DNA of 16,441 bases from an uncultured Lachnospiraceae bacterium (GCA_905200565.1 CAJKKX010000012.1:1-16441); one strand, 5' to 3'; positions 1-7,825 are shown, numbered from the stretch's first letter. Numbers and translations are program-made. The notes: a model not told the origin generated them from the sequence alone.

Positions 1-3000
1 CCCGTAACCGGGGCCCCCACTTTTACAGCCTTGCTTCCCACTTTCCGGTAAAGCTGATAGGATGCGGCATTTGCAGAGGCTTTCCATGTTACCTTGACCT
101 TTGTTGCCGTGCTCTTTACCGCGCTTACCGCCGGTGCGGCAAGCGGTACCGCCTTCTTTTCCGGAACGACCGGTTTGTCGATTTTTATTTTTACAAGCGC
201 CTGCTTTGCAGCCTTCAGTGCATCAATCCGTGCATCTAATTCCTGTATGGAGATATTTGCCGGCGCATTCCTGACTGCATCGTACGCTTTCTGATATACG
301 CTCCAGCTTGCCGCCTCATAAAGGCTCTGATTCGAAAGGATTTCAGCTTCTCCCGCAAGAACCTCCGCCTTTTTCTCTCCTGCCGCAAGCGCCCCGATCG
401 CTGCCTCCACTTCTTCCTGCCCTGCCAGCACATCTCCAAGAACTGCTTTTGCGAATACATAGCTCTCATACTGGGCGTCCGCATTTTCCCAACTGATTTT
501 GTATGCCGTAAGCTTCCTTCTGGTGCGCTCACAAACATCTTTCAGTCCGTCCTTATCTACCGGGCCATATACCCGGATTTCAAAGATTCCGTACTCCGAA
601 GCGCCGGATTTGCACTGGACGCCCTGCATTTTCACATAACGCGCCGTCACTGCGTCAAAGGTATCCGTGGTAAGCGCATTCACATTTCCTGTTACGGACT
701 TCACATCTGTCCAGGTCTTTCCATCGTCTGATACCTGGATTTTATAAGAAGCGGCATATCGGTTTGCCTCCCAGTCGATCACAACCTTCTGAATCGTTCT
801 GGCCTGTCCCAGATCCACCATCAGGAAGTCATTCGCATTGTTTGAAGAATTCCATCTGGATGTATTATTTACCGAAACTCCCGTGGCGCCCGTCACATGT
901 CCATCGCCGTCTGTCGCTTTCCATGCAGGATAAAGCTTCAGAAGATCACTGGAGTACGTTGAATTTGCATTATCCGCATAGGCATTCTGATTTCTTGCCA
1001 CGTCTGCCTCTGCGACGCCGGAAGCATCCGCTGCCATTTCTTCTGCTGTCAGCGCTTTTTTATAAGCCTTTATGTTACCCAGATAACCGGAAAAGTCCTT
1101 TCCGATTATATTCAGCGGAAATACAAAGGTCGTCTGGTAGTTATTGTCCGCATCCGTCCAGTTTTGATTGTCTCTGTTTCCTCCGTTGTCCGTATCGCGG
1201 GCCGCCGGATAAAGAATCTTCTGGAATTCCCCGTCTACATAAAGTTTTGTAGTCTCATAGGTTCCCACGATCGTAATCTTATGTAACCCGCCGCTTCCCA
1301 CCGTATAATCAAAGGACTGCGAATAACAGCTCCGGTTCAGGCTCAGACTTCCATTCATCCCCGCAATCTGTAATCTTCCGTCATAGCCCGAAAACAGGGA
1401 GGATTCCTTCGTATTGCTCTCTGTCCCATCCAGATAGACGTCAAAGCTCATGGTATACGGATAGCCGAGACTTTGCAGCGGTGTCGTAATCGTGGTACTG
1501 CCGTCAAATTTCAGCATGTATTCACCGGACTTCACTTCCACACTGCCATTTGTAATCGTTCCGTGGTAACCGTTTCCGCTGGCGTCATAAATCGTCGTTT
1601 CATCCTTTGACACATTTTCAAAATCGTAATCCAGCACAACATTTGTCATGCTGTCGACGTCATTTTCCACCTCCGTACCCGGCCCTTCTCTCAGATTGTC
1701 AAAGGTCTGCTCATAGGCAAGGAAGGTATCTTCTGCTTTCTGTCCGCCCCAGGTCTTTTCCCCGACCATCGCACAGAGCCTTAAATATCTCTCATGAAGA
1801 TCCGCCTCCGTAGTTCCCGAACGGTTGCTGTCACCCCAGAGGGCTGCCTTCGCTCCAAGCAGAAGCGGTTCGCCCTTATCTGCCCGGATACTGTTGCTGA
1901 AAACCGTCGGGTCCCAGTTATAGAAAAGATATTCCTCATTTGGCATGTCCTTGTGGTAACGTCCCGGTGTGGTATAAAGATACGGCTGCGGAACGTTGAT
2001 CACGCGGAATCCCTCATTCATTCTTGCCTTTGGGTCATCCTCTGTTCCCACGTTCCATTCATCCAGAATAATATCTCTGTTTACACCAGAGCTTCCGCCC
2101 ATCAGCTTCAGGCCGCCCCACATGCGGACTTCTTTTCCATATTTTTCACCAATCAGATCATACATGAAGTTCATATAACGTCGGAACGCCGACTGGTTCG
2201 CTGCTGTATTGTCCCAGTATTCATCGACCCCGGCGCTGACGGCAGCCGCAGTAAAGACCGGATCGTCCCCGCCCAGATATTCGTCAAACAGGGCTGTCAT
2301 GAAAATCTTCGCATGAATGGCATTCTGTCTGGTCGCCTCGTCCGTGCTCTGATCATCAATTGCCAGCAGTTCAAAATTTCTCGGATGATGAATATAGAAA
2401 TTCTTTTTCACATTTCCACTGGCGTCCAGATACTCGTCCCTGTTCAGGTATCCATGCTCTGTCAGGGATGTGATGACTTCCTTCTGATTGGCATACACAT
2501 ATTTCGTATACGGTGCGGAGTGTCCCGGCGTATCCAGCTCAGCCACCACCTGGACGCCCCTCGCCTCTGCCATCTTCTCCAGATTTTTAAATTCTTCTTT
2601 CGTATAGTACAGCTCTCCGCCCGTTCCCGTGTGCGTGCTGTAGTAGTAATCGTAACGTCCGGGATTATCCCCTTCCCGTTCAAACTTGGAATTCTGTGTC
2701 GCCAGAGACGGGAAAAAATCCGACCAGAGCCTGTGCGACGCCTCCGTGATCTTCCAGTCCGCATAATTCGCGGAATTTCTCGGCGTGGACCACTGGCAGT
2801 CATTCAGATGCACCTGCATCTCGTTTAACTTATACCATTTCAGAATCTTCGTATAATCCTCCATAAACGGCATTCTGGTCGGGATGCGGGCAACGTCAAA
2901 ATTAATGCCTCTTACCGCGTACAGCGGATAGTCGCGAATCACGCCCTTCGGTACGCTCTGATGCTTTGCATCCTGATACAGAATCTGCTCTACCGTGACC

Positions 3001-4253
3001 GTTCCATAAAGTACACCCGTCCTGTCCGCAGACGCAATGTGGATTCCATTGTCGTCCGCCTTCAAAAGATAGCCTTCCTTTCCTGTCCCGTATACGTCGT
3101 CTGTCAGGGATTCCAGGTAAATATCGTCGGAATCATGCTCTGTACCTGCCTTCACCTTCGGGGTAAAACCGCAGATTTCCGTCAAATCCTCCTGCATTTC
3201 CTGCGCGACTTGGGCCAGCCCCAGATTTGCCGCATCGTGATATACGATTTCCGTATTCTCACTGATCACGACGTCTCCTTCATAGCCGTACCATTCCTGA
3301 ATCGTGGGCAGCACCTTCGGCTTTTCATTCGGCCTTGCCACCGTCGGAAATAATTCCGGAAACTGACTGGTATTATCCTTTACCGTCACAGAAACATTCT
3401 TTTTTGCCGTATCACCCGCATTGGACTTGTTCGTCGCCTGAACGATCACATTCATCGTACGGTCGCCGATGCGAAGCGGCGACAGGGTTCCGTCATCCCC
3501 GATCACTCTGTCCACTTCACTGCCATAAACCTTTACCTCATACCCCTCCGGCGCCCGTGAAATCTCAAAAGAAGTATCCGCCGGCTCTACCACCGTAGGA
3601 ACCACGGCGATATTTAACGCCTCCTGCGCATTGCCCGCGGTACTGACAGCCCCTGTCTGGGTTCCATAAATTTCAATTTCCCGGACGGATACGGAATTTC
3701 CGCCCGCACGGTCGTTCACTTTTTCAAAATAGAATCTCACGTACCTTTTTAAGGAAGCATTCGTCATTTCTGCCGCCTGAATGTCATCGGTAACGGCATT
3801 GTCGTCGCTGCTGGCCCGGCCGGAGACGGTATATACGTCTGTCCAACTGTTCTCTGCCCCGGTATCGCTGGTCTGAATCCTGTACTGCGTGCTCCATACT
3901 TTCAGATGGTACACGATCTTAATGCTTTCCACCACTGTCTCGTTCGCACCCAGATCGATCATCAGCCACTGCGGCGTATGCACGGCGTCGCTCTGGCTGT
4001 TTCGCATTTTCGGAGCTGACCAGCGGCTGTTCTCCGACGCCTCGCCATCCACAGCCTTATCTGGTGTACAGTTATCCGCGCCGCTTTCCACGCCGGAAGC
4101 CGTAACCGTTTTATTTCTGGCCACGTTTTCAGCAGCCGCCAGGACCTTCGAGACGCCGTTTCCCGGCCAGACAAATCCCGGCGCAAATGCGCCCTGGCAC
4201 AGCATTCCAAAAGCCAGTACCCCTGCGAGAATACATTTTTTTGCTTTCATCAT
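1..4253 (-). CDS. Secreted multidomain GH20 glycosidase (beta-N-acetylhexosaminidase / lacto-N-biosidase-like), C-terminus beyond window
   Basis: Open frame from ATG at 4253 (or the adjacent ATG at 4250) to the left edge without a stop; 1,417 residues visible. A signal peptide (MMKAKKCILAGVLAFGMLC...) probably ends near VLAAA before ENVARNKTV. Modules by approximate residue: discoidin/F5-8C 45-190, linker, GH20 N-terminal domain 300-440, GH20 catalytic barrel 445-850, LamG-like 875-1065, second discoidin 1085-1230, FIVAR-like helical segments 1240-1350, Fn3 start 1370-1417. Catalytic signs are the Asp677-Glu678 pair in GVDEYW, ELDTPGH with His578, WGGLKLMGG, LYNWDP and AALWGDS. In GH20 the acidic pair supports substrate-assisted hydrolysis of terminal GlcNAc/GalNAc; a DEY context is also found in lacto-N-biosidases. 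The discoidin and LamG modules suggest glycan binding at the cell surface, with host mucin or milk-type glycans as likely substrates (inferred). Exact substrate and any cell-wall sorting signal cannot be seen. Confidence 0.93.
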   Translation of the reverse strand, partial: MMKAKKCILAGVLAFGMLCQGAFAPGFVWPGNGVSKVLAAAENVARNKTVTASGVESGADNCTPDKAVDGEASENSRWSAPKMRNSQSDAVHTPQWLMIDLGANETVVESIKIVYHLKVWSTQYRIQTSDTGAENSWTDVYTVSGRASSDDNAVTDDIQAAEMTNASLKRYVRFYFEKVNDRAGGNSVSVREIEIYGTQTGAVSTAGNAQEALNIAVVPTVVEPADTSFEISRAPEGYEVKVYGSEVDRVIGDDGTLSPLRIGDRTMNVIVQATNKSNAGDTAKKNVSVTVKDNTSQFPELFPTVARPNEKPKVLPTIQEWYGYEGDVVISENTEIVYHDAANLGLAQVAQEMQEDLTEICGFTPKVKAGTEHDSDDIYLESLTDDVYGTGKEGYLLKADDNGIHIASADRTGVLYGTVTVEQILYQDAKHQSVPKGVIRDYPLYAVRGINFDVARIPTRMPFMEDYTKILKWYKLNEMQVHLNDCQWSTPRNSANYADWKITEASHRLWSDFFPSLATQNSKFEREGDNPGRYDYYYSTHTGTGGELYYTKEEFKNLEKMAEARGVQVVAELDTPGHSAPYTKYVYANQKEVITSLTEHGYLNRDEYLDASGNVKKNFYIHHPRNFELLAIDDQSTDEATRQNAIHAKIFMTALFDEYLGGDDPVFTAAAVSAGVDEYWDNTAANQSAFRRYMNFMYDLIGEKYGKEVRMWGGLKLMGGSSGVNRDIILDEWNVGTEDDPKARMNEGFRVINVPQPYLYTTPGRYHKDMPNEEYLFYNWDPTVFSNSIRADKGEPLLLGAKAALWGDSNRSGTTEADLHERYLRLCAMVGEKTWGGQKAEDTFLAYEQTFDNLREGPGTEVENDVDSMTNVVLDYDFENVSKDETTIYDASGNGYHGTITNGSVEVKSGEYMLKFDGSTTITTPLQSLGYPYTMSFDVYLDGTESNTKESSLFSGYDGRLQIAGMNGSLSLNRSCYSQSFDYTVGSGGLHKITIVGTYETTKLYVDGEFQKILYPAARDTDNGGNRDNQNWTDADNNYQTTFVFPLNIIGKDFSGYLGNIKAYKKALTAEEMAADASGVAEADVARNQNAYADNANSTYSSDLLKLYPAWKATDGDGHVTGATGVSVNNTSRWNSSNNANDFLMVDLGQARTIQKVVIDWEANRYAASYKIQVSDDGKTWTDVKSVTGNVNALTTDTFDAVTARYVKMQGVQCKSGASEYGIFEIRVYGPVDKDGLKDVCERTRRKLTAYKISWENADAQYESYVFAKAVLGDVLAGQEEVEAAIGALAAGEKKAEVLAGEAEILSNQSLYEAASWSVYQKAYDAVRNAPANISIQELDARIDALKAAKQALVKIKIDKPVVPEKKAVPLAAPAVSAVKSTATKVKVTWKASANAASYQLYRKVGSKAVKVGAPVT

Positions 4254-4301
4254 TTCCTTTCCCCCGTTTTCTTCGTTTGTTTTATTGTATTCTTTCTTCT
4301 T

Positions 4302-4330
4302 ATTGTATCTGAATCCGGTTATTTTGTACA
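4302..4330 (-). promoter_or_regulatory. Candidate promoter of the GH20 gene
   Basis: On the minus strand TGTACA (4330-4325) is followed after 17 bp by TACAAT (4307-4302). A second TACAAT lies at 4289-4284 with a poorer -35. The match is moderate, and its position, about 50 bp before the start codon, is sensible. Confidence 0.4.
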
Positions 4331-4348
4331 GGAAAATTTCAAGTCTGG

Positions 4349-4401
4349 CTGCCAAATGGCAGTTACTGTTCACATTGTTCACAGTAACAAATGGTAACCA
4401 T
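4349..4401. promoter_or_regulatory. Three stacked dyads, candidate operator region
   Basis: Three inverted repeats follow one another: CTGCCA-AA-TGGCAG (4349-4362), GTTACTGT-N11-ACAGTAAC (4362-4388) and ATGGT-A-ACCAT (4391-4401). The loop of the second contains TGTTCACA and TTGTTCACA in direct repeat. The centres lie about 20-21 bp apart, two helical turns, so bound proteins would face the same side of the DNA. The region separates the GH20 gene from the ferredoxin gene. The regulator is unknown. Confidence 0.5.
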
Positions 4402-4429
4402 TCCATATATTTTCATAAGATTTGTCTTG

Positions 4430-4435
4430 TATAAT
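4430..4435 (+). promoter_or_regulatory. Candidate -10 element of the ferredoxin promoter
   Basis: A perfect TATAAT lies 75 bp before the ferredoxin ATG. No good -35 hexamer is seen 16-18 bp upstream, which would suit an activator-dependent promoter. The leader contains a small hairpin CCTGA-GCA-TCAGG at 4466-4478. Confidence 0.45.
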
Positions 4436-4510
4436 AACATAAAATGTATTAAAATAAAGCAAAGACCTGAGCATCAGGCCAGAATCGAACGATATAAGGA
4501 GGATACTATT

Positions 4511-4681
4511 ATGGCATATGTAATTTCTGATGACTGCGTAGCATGCGGATCATGCGCTGCTGTTTGTCCGGGAGAGGCAATCAGTGAAGGCGACGGAAAG
4601 TTTGAAATCGATGCAGATAAATGCCTGGACTGCGGTAGCTGCGAAGCTGAGTGCCCGGTAGGCGCTATTTCTGCTGAATAA
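4511..4681 (+). CDS. 2[4Fe-4S] ferredoxin
   Basis: A 56-residue protein beginning MAYVISDDCVACGSC. Two cluster-binding motifs are complete: C-X2-C-X2-C-X3-C-P in CVACGSCAAVCP and again in CLDCGSCEAECP, which gives the pseudo-twofold layout of clostridial ferredoxins, and the length is typical for them. It is a soluble low-potential electron carrier, in anaerobes serving pyruvate:ferredoxin oxidoreductase, hydrogenase or Rnf; the partner here is not shown. The start at 4511 is chosen because AAGGAGG at 4496-4502 sits 8 nt before it. An upstream in-frame ATG at 4391 would add 40 residues foreign to the family and lies before the likely transcription start. The gene appears monocistronic, with a strong terminator just downstream. 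Confidence 0.96.
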   Translation: MAYVISDDCVACGSCAAVCPGEAISEGDGKFEIDADKCLDCGSCEAECPVGAISAE

Positions 4682-4696
4682 GAAAGAAAACCTGCA

Positions 4697-4712
4697 CATA
4701 CCGAAAGGTATG
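4697..4712 (+). other. Short GNRA-loop hairpin in the ferredoxin 3' untranslated region
   Basis: CATACC-GAAA-GGTATG forms a perfect 6-bp stem with a GAAA tetraloop, 16 nt after the ferredoxin stop and just before the terminator. It may stabilise the 3' end of a highly expressed short mRNA (inference). Confidence 0.4.
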
Positions 4713-4715
4713 AAA

Positions 4716-4763
4716 AGGCTGTCCTGGGATATTTTCTAAATTCCCGGACAGCCTCTTTTTTTT
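4716..4763. terminator. Bidirectional intrinsic terminator between ferredoxin and the MerR-type gene
   Basis: Stem AGGCTGTCC-(T)-GGGA (4716-4729) pairs with TCCCGGACAGCCT (4742-4754), with one bulged T, followed by a run of Ts at 4756-4763. On the other strand the stem is followed by TTTT. It lies between two convergent genes and can serve both. Confidence 0.9.
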
Positions 4764-4772
4764 CCGAATGCC

Positions 4773-5357
4773 TTAAAAAAAGCGGAACCATCTCTTCTTA
4801 TTCGCATCCGGCTCCTTTGTCGCCGCCACCATCTGACGGTTTTTCTGATAGGCGCGAATTGTCTCATCCAGACGGCGGAACCGCTCTTCTTCCCGTTCCT
4901 CACGCACCTGCATAAGCAGGTTTACTTCCTTCACCAGACTGTCCGTGATCCGCCCTTCCAGTTCCGCATTATTTTCCTGAATCACCTGCCTGAAAATACC
5001 GGTCACGATGCTCTCGAACTGCTTGAGCTTATCGGGGTCAGGCCCGATTGCCGGAAGTGTTTCTGCCTGTTCTTTCTCCTCTTTCTCTTTCTGAATGACA
5101 GGAAGCCTGTCCTCTTTTTCCGGCTTCCGTTTTTCCAGTTCCGGAATCAGTACCTTGATTGCCTTTAGCTGGAGTCCCCTCTCTTTAAGTTCCTTAATTT
5201 TTTGAAATAATTTGATGTCCTCTTCCGTATAATAACGATGCCCCAGCTCTGTTCTTGAAATTCCAATCTCCAATTCCTCTTCCCAGTACCGGAGCACATG
5301 AGCTTCCACATCGACTTTTTTTGCCGTGTCGGAAATCATATACCTGGTTTCGCTCAT
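4773..5357 (-). CDS. MerR-type helix-turn-helix protein with coiled-coil C-terminus
   Basis: 194 residues. Residues about 5-75 form a MerR-like winged HTH (MISDTAKKVDVEAHVLRYWEEEL, then TELGHRYYTEEDIKLFQKI and GLQLKAIKVLI). The rest is highly charged and likely coiled coil (about 75-110 and 125-180), ending in a basic/aromatic KKRWFRFF. No ligand-binding or metal-binding cysteine domain is visible, so this is not a classical effector-sensing MerR. HTH-plus-coiled-coil proteins of this kind include transcription factors and nucleoid- or anchor-type proteins such as RacA; the sequence does not decide. GGAGGGG precedes the ATG at 5357. It is divergent from the cation/proton antiporter gene and shares a 154-bp control region with it, so regulation of that gene is possible but unproven. 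Confidence 0.8.
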   Translation of the reverse strand: MSETRYMISDTAKKVDVEAHVLRYWEEELEIGISRTELGHRYYTEEDIKLFQKIKELKERGLQLKAIKVLIPELEKRKPEKEDRLPVIQKEKEEKEQAETLPAIGPDPDKLKQFESIVTGIFRQVIQENNAELEGRITDSLVKEVNLLMQVREEREEERFRRLDETIRAYQKNRQMVAATKEPDANKKRWFRFF

Positions 5358-5379
5358 TCGCTCCCCTCCTTACGCTGAA

Positions 5380-5392
5380 AGTATACCATACT
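5380..5392. promoter_or_regulatory. Short dyad upstream of the MerR-type gene
   Basis: AGTAT-ACC-ATACT is a perfect 5-bp dyad 23 bp before the start codon of the MerR-type gene. It overlaps a possible minus-strand -10 (TATACT, 5385-5380). No good -35 was found for that -10. An autoregulatory operator is a reasonable guess, no more. Confidence 0.3.
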
Positions 5393-5447
5393 GCATTCGC
5401 AAATGGACGATGAAAATATCGCAAGTTCCGACACCCCTCTCCTTTTA

Positions 5448-5476
5448 TTGACTTCTCCAAAAAATGAAGATATAAT
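5448..5476 (+). promoter_or_regulatory. Sigma-A-type promoter of the antiporter gene
   Basis: TTGACT (5448-5453), a 17-bp spacer and TATAAT (5471-5476), 36 bp before the ATG. This is near-consensus, and the usual 17-bp spacing is unlike the elongated spacers of MerR-activated promoters. Confidence 0.8.
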
Positions 5477-5511
5477 GTGCAGGGCAAATTAGAAAAGAAA
5501 GAAGGATTAAT

Positions 5512-6840
5512 ATGGAATTTAATGTTATGAATGTTGTCTATTATTGTGCCATCATTCTGCTCGCCACAAAACTTCTGGGTATGGGAACGCGAAAAATCGG
5601 GCTCCCCCAGGTCGTAGGAATGATTCTCGCCGGCCTTCTGATCGGCCCGGCCATTTTCGAGCGTTTGGGATGGGGGTTTGCAGGAATTATTAACCCCACC
5701 GAGGCCGAAATGAACGTTCTTGATACTTTCTCCCAGATCGGCGTTATCTTCATTCTGTTTTCAAGCGGTCTGGAGACAGATGTGAAAGACCTGAAACGAA
5801 TCGGCGGCGCCGCTACCGCCATTGCAGTCGCCGGCGTTCTCGTCCCGGTTCTCCTCGGCACTCTGGGCGCATTATTCTTTATGGGCGGTCTGTCTGAGGT
5901 TGCTAATACCGGAAAACTTATGAACGCCCTGTTTGTCGGTACGATTCTTTCCGCTACCAGTGTAGGAATTACAGTCGAAACGCTAAGAGAACTTGGAAAG
6001 CTGAACAGCAGCGTAGGAACCACCATCCTCGGCGCCGCCATCATTGACGATGTACTGGGTATTATCCTTTTAAGTATTATTACTGGAATCAATGGCGGCG
6101 GAAGCATCGCCATGACTCTGGTAAAGGCTGCGGGTTTCTTCTTATGCAGCATCATCGCCGGCCTGATTCTTCGCCGTCTGTTTCACTGGCTGATTCAAAA
6201 TTATCCGCACAAACGGCGAACCAGCATTTTCGCTTTTGCCATGTGCTTTTTATACGCCTACTTTGCAGAAGAGGTTTTCGACATCGCCGCCATCACAGGC
6301 GCATACATGGCCGGCCTGATGCTCAGTGGTCTGGACGATACTTCCTTTGTAGACCGTAAGGTAATCGTCAGCGGTTACATGATCTTCACGCCAATGTTTT
6401 TCGCACATATCGGTATCAGCGCAGATTTCAGCCATTTCACAGCTTCCGGCCTGATCTTCGCCCTGGTTTTCGTTTTTCTCGGAATTCTTGGAAAAATCAT
6501 TGGATGCGGCGGCATTGCCCGGATGTTCCACTATTCATCGCATGACGCTTTAACGATCGGTTCCGGCATGATTGCCCGTGGAGAGGTCGCACTTGCCGTC
6601 TATGCCACCGGGCAGTCCCTGATTTACTATCAGGACGGAAAACTGGCGGGCATCGACCCCCTCGTAGCTACCATCCTCTTAATCGTTATCAGTTCCATCC
6701 TTTGTCCGATCTTCCTGAAACTGATGTTTCGCCAACAGGCTGGTACGGAAATCGAAGACGGAAAATATCAGCCTTCCATTTCGTCCGAAGCGATTGAGAA
6801 TGTAGACCCGAAAGGCTCTGTTCTGAAAAACAGAAGATAA
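5512..6840 (+). CDS. CPA2-family cation/proton antiporter (Kef/NapA type)
   Basis: 442 residues, almost entirely hydrophobic helices, matching the Na+/H+ exchanger fold (PF00999). Helix 1 leads into GTRKIGLPQVVGMILAGLLIGP, typical of the family start. LSATSVGIT (about 147-155) corresponds to the unwound helix, and Asp179-Asp180 in AAIIDDVLG is the ion-binding pair. In CPA2 proteins a DD/ND pair is associated with electrogenic exchange, so Na+/H+ or K+/H+ antiport at the cytoplasmic membrane is expected; the ion is not determined. The protein ends shortly after the last helix with a polar tail and no TrkA-N/RCK domain, so KefC-type ligand gating is unlikely. GAAGGA at 5501-5506 precedes the ATG. 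The gene ends in tandem TAA codons and is probably co-transcribed with the unknown gene 18 nt downstream. Confidence 0.9.
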   Translation: MEFNVMNVVYYCAIILLATKLLGMGTRKIGLPQVVGMILAGLLIGPAIFERLGWGFAGIINPTEAEMNVLDTFSQIGVIFILFSSGLETDVKDLKRIGGAATAIAVAGVLVPVLLGTLGALFFMGGLSEVANTGKLMNALFVGTILSATSVGITVETLRELGKLNSSVGTTILGAAIIDDVLGIILLSIITGINGGGSIAMTLVKAAGFFLCSIIAGLILRRLFHWLIQNYPHKRRTSIFAFAMCFLYAYFAEEVFDIAAITGAYMAGLMLSGLDDTSFVDRKVIVSGYMIFTPMFFAHIGISADFSHFTASGLIFALVFVFLGILGKIIGCGGIARMFHYSSHDALTIGSGMIARGEVALAVYATGQSLIYYQDGKLAGIDPLVATILLIVISSILCPIFLKLMFRQQAGTEIEDGKYQPSISSEAIENVDPKGSVLKNRR

Positions 6841-6858
6841 TAAGGAAGGAGAACATGG

Positions 6859-7449
6859 ATGACTTTTAGTGATGAATTAAAGAAAATAGCAAGAAGCCAG
6901 GAGAATATCAATCGTCCGGAACAGTTAAAGCAGATCATTGACCAAAGCTATATGGAACTCATAACCGCTTTTTATTCCAAAATAAAAAACGATATAAAGA
7001 ACAAAGTAAAAACAAACAAATATGAAACAAAAGGCGGCCAGCGCATCGTTACCGGTGAATATTCGTTACAAAACAAATACACTACCAGGCTTCCTCATGC
7101 CTACAAAGAACAAACATTCAACTATGGAACCATTCAACATACACGCGATTCCGAATATTCTGTGGATTGGTACGAAATACAATGGAATCCCTTATATAAC
7201 CTGGAATACAAAAGTGGAGTCGTTCATGGTAAAATCAGATTTTCTCTAACTGATTTTGGCAAAAAGGTCACGCATGATTTACAAACACTTGCTAAAAAAG
7301 ATCATATATCTATGGACTTCTATGCAAAAACTCAAAACGTCAACAGGGAAGGAATCACCATTCATGAGTTCGACGCCTTCCATAGATATGCGATGAACAG
7401 TTATTGCCTGTCGGCTGCTTTGATTGCGCACTACGAAATGTACTTCTAA
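6859..7449 (+). CDS. Protein of unknown function, A-rich gene
   Basis: 196 residues; I do not recognise the family. It has no signal peptide or membrane helix and looks soluble: a helical N-terminus (MTFSDELKKIARSQENINRP, about 1-55), then a polar middle rich in Lys, Tyr and Thr with likely beta strands (about 60-135), then a mixed C-terminus with HEFDAFHRYAMNSY and a hydrophobic end. The start at 6859 is preceded by GGAAGGAG (6844-6851). A nearer ATG at 6855 is in another frame and meets a stop after four codons. Base and codon use differ visibly from its neighbours (many AAA, AAT, ATA codons), which suggests recent acquisition. It follows the antiporter gene by 18 nt and ends at a bidirectional terminator. 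Confidence 0.75.
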   Translation: MTFSDELKKIARSQENINRPEQLKQIIDQSYMELITAFYSKIKNDIKNKVKTNKYETKGGQRIVTGEYSLQNKYTTRLPHAYKEQTFNYGTIQHTRDSEYSVDWYEIQWNPLYNLEYKSGVVHGKIRFSLTDFGKKVTHDLQTLAKKDHISMDFYAKTQNVNREGITIHEFDAFHRYAMNSYCLSAALIAHYEMYF

Positions 7450-7463
7450 ATATTTCGATAAAA

Positions 7464-7502
7464 AAGCCTTTAAACGCTGATATTCTCAGCATTTAAAGGC
7501 TT
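7464..7502. terminator. Bidirectional intrinsic terminator
   Basis: AAGCCTTTAAA-C-GCTGA (7464-7480) pairs with TCAGC-A-TTTAAAGGCTT (7486-7502), one C/A mismatch, 5-nt loop. It is flanked by T-rich sequence on the plus strand and by six Ts on the minus strand. It separates the unknown gene from rpsR, which converge here. Confidence 0.88.
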
Positions 7503-7507
7503 CTCTT

Positions 7508-7771
7508 TTAGTCCTGAACGTACGGCATCAGCGCCAGATGACGCGCTCTCTTGATCGCTACGGTCAGCGCTCTCTGATGTTTTGCACAGTTTCCTGTGAT
7601 TCTTCTCGGAAGGATTTTTCCTCTCTCAGATACGTATCTCTTTAATTTATTTACATCCTTGTAATCGATCTCGTTATTCTCTTTTCCGCAGAATACGCAG
7701 ACTTTCTTTCTTCTACGTCCGCCTCTTCTCTTCATCGGAGAATCGCCTCTATCATTTCTGTTAAAAGCCAT
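7508..7771 (-). CDS. rpsR: Small ribosomal subunit protein bS18
   Basis: 87 residues with the S18 core ([49 protein letters not shown]). It is a 30S platform protein that binds 16S rRNA with S6. The N-terminal part is basic ([11 protein letters not shown]). It is the cysteine-containing C+ form: Cys25 and Cys28 in CVFC with Cys62 and His65 in CAKH, a set able to bind zinc; many bacteria carry C- forms. AAGGAGG precedes the ATG. It is the last gene of the rpsF-ssb-rpsR operon, separated from ssb by a 54-nt gap containing a GC-rich hairpin. Confidence 0.98.
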   Translation of the reverse strand: MAFNRNDRGDSPMKRRGGRRRKKVCVFCGKENNEIDYKDVNKLKRYVSERGKILPRRITGNCAKHQRALTVAIKRARHLALMPYVQD

Positions 7772-7804
7772 TTGTGTTTTCCTCCTTTATAATCATTTTC
7801 CCGC

Positions 7805-7819
7805 GGCTGCCTGACAGCC
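7805..7819 (-). other. GC-rich hairpin between ssb and rpsR
   Basis: On the transcript GGCTG-TCAGG-CAGCC can form a 5-bp stem. No T-run follows, so it is not a terminator. It could influence mRNA processing or relative expression of rpsR (inference). Confidence 0.35.
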
Positions 7820-7825
7820 CGGATT

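Noticed and set aside
1794..2828. Plus-strand open frame of 344 codons
   Set aside because: It is antisense to the GH20 catalytic domain, where the minus strand gives conserved PGH, DEY and WGD motifs; no domain is seen on the plus strand.
4391..4510. 40-residue N-terminal extension of the ferredoxin
   Set aside because: It overlaps the -10 element and operator dyads, lacks a ribosome binding site, and is foreign to the ferredoxin family.
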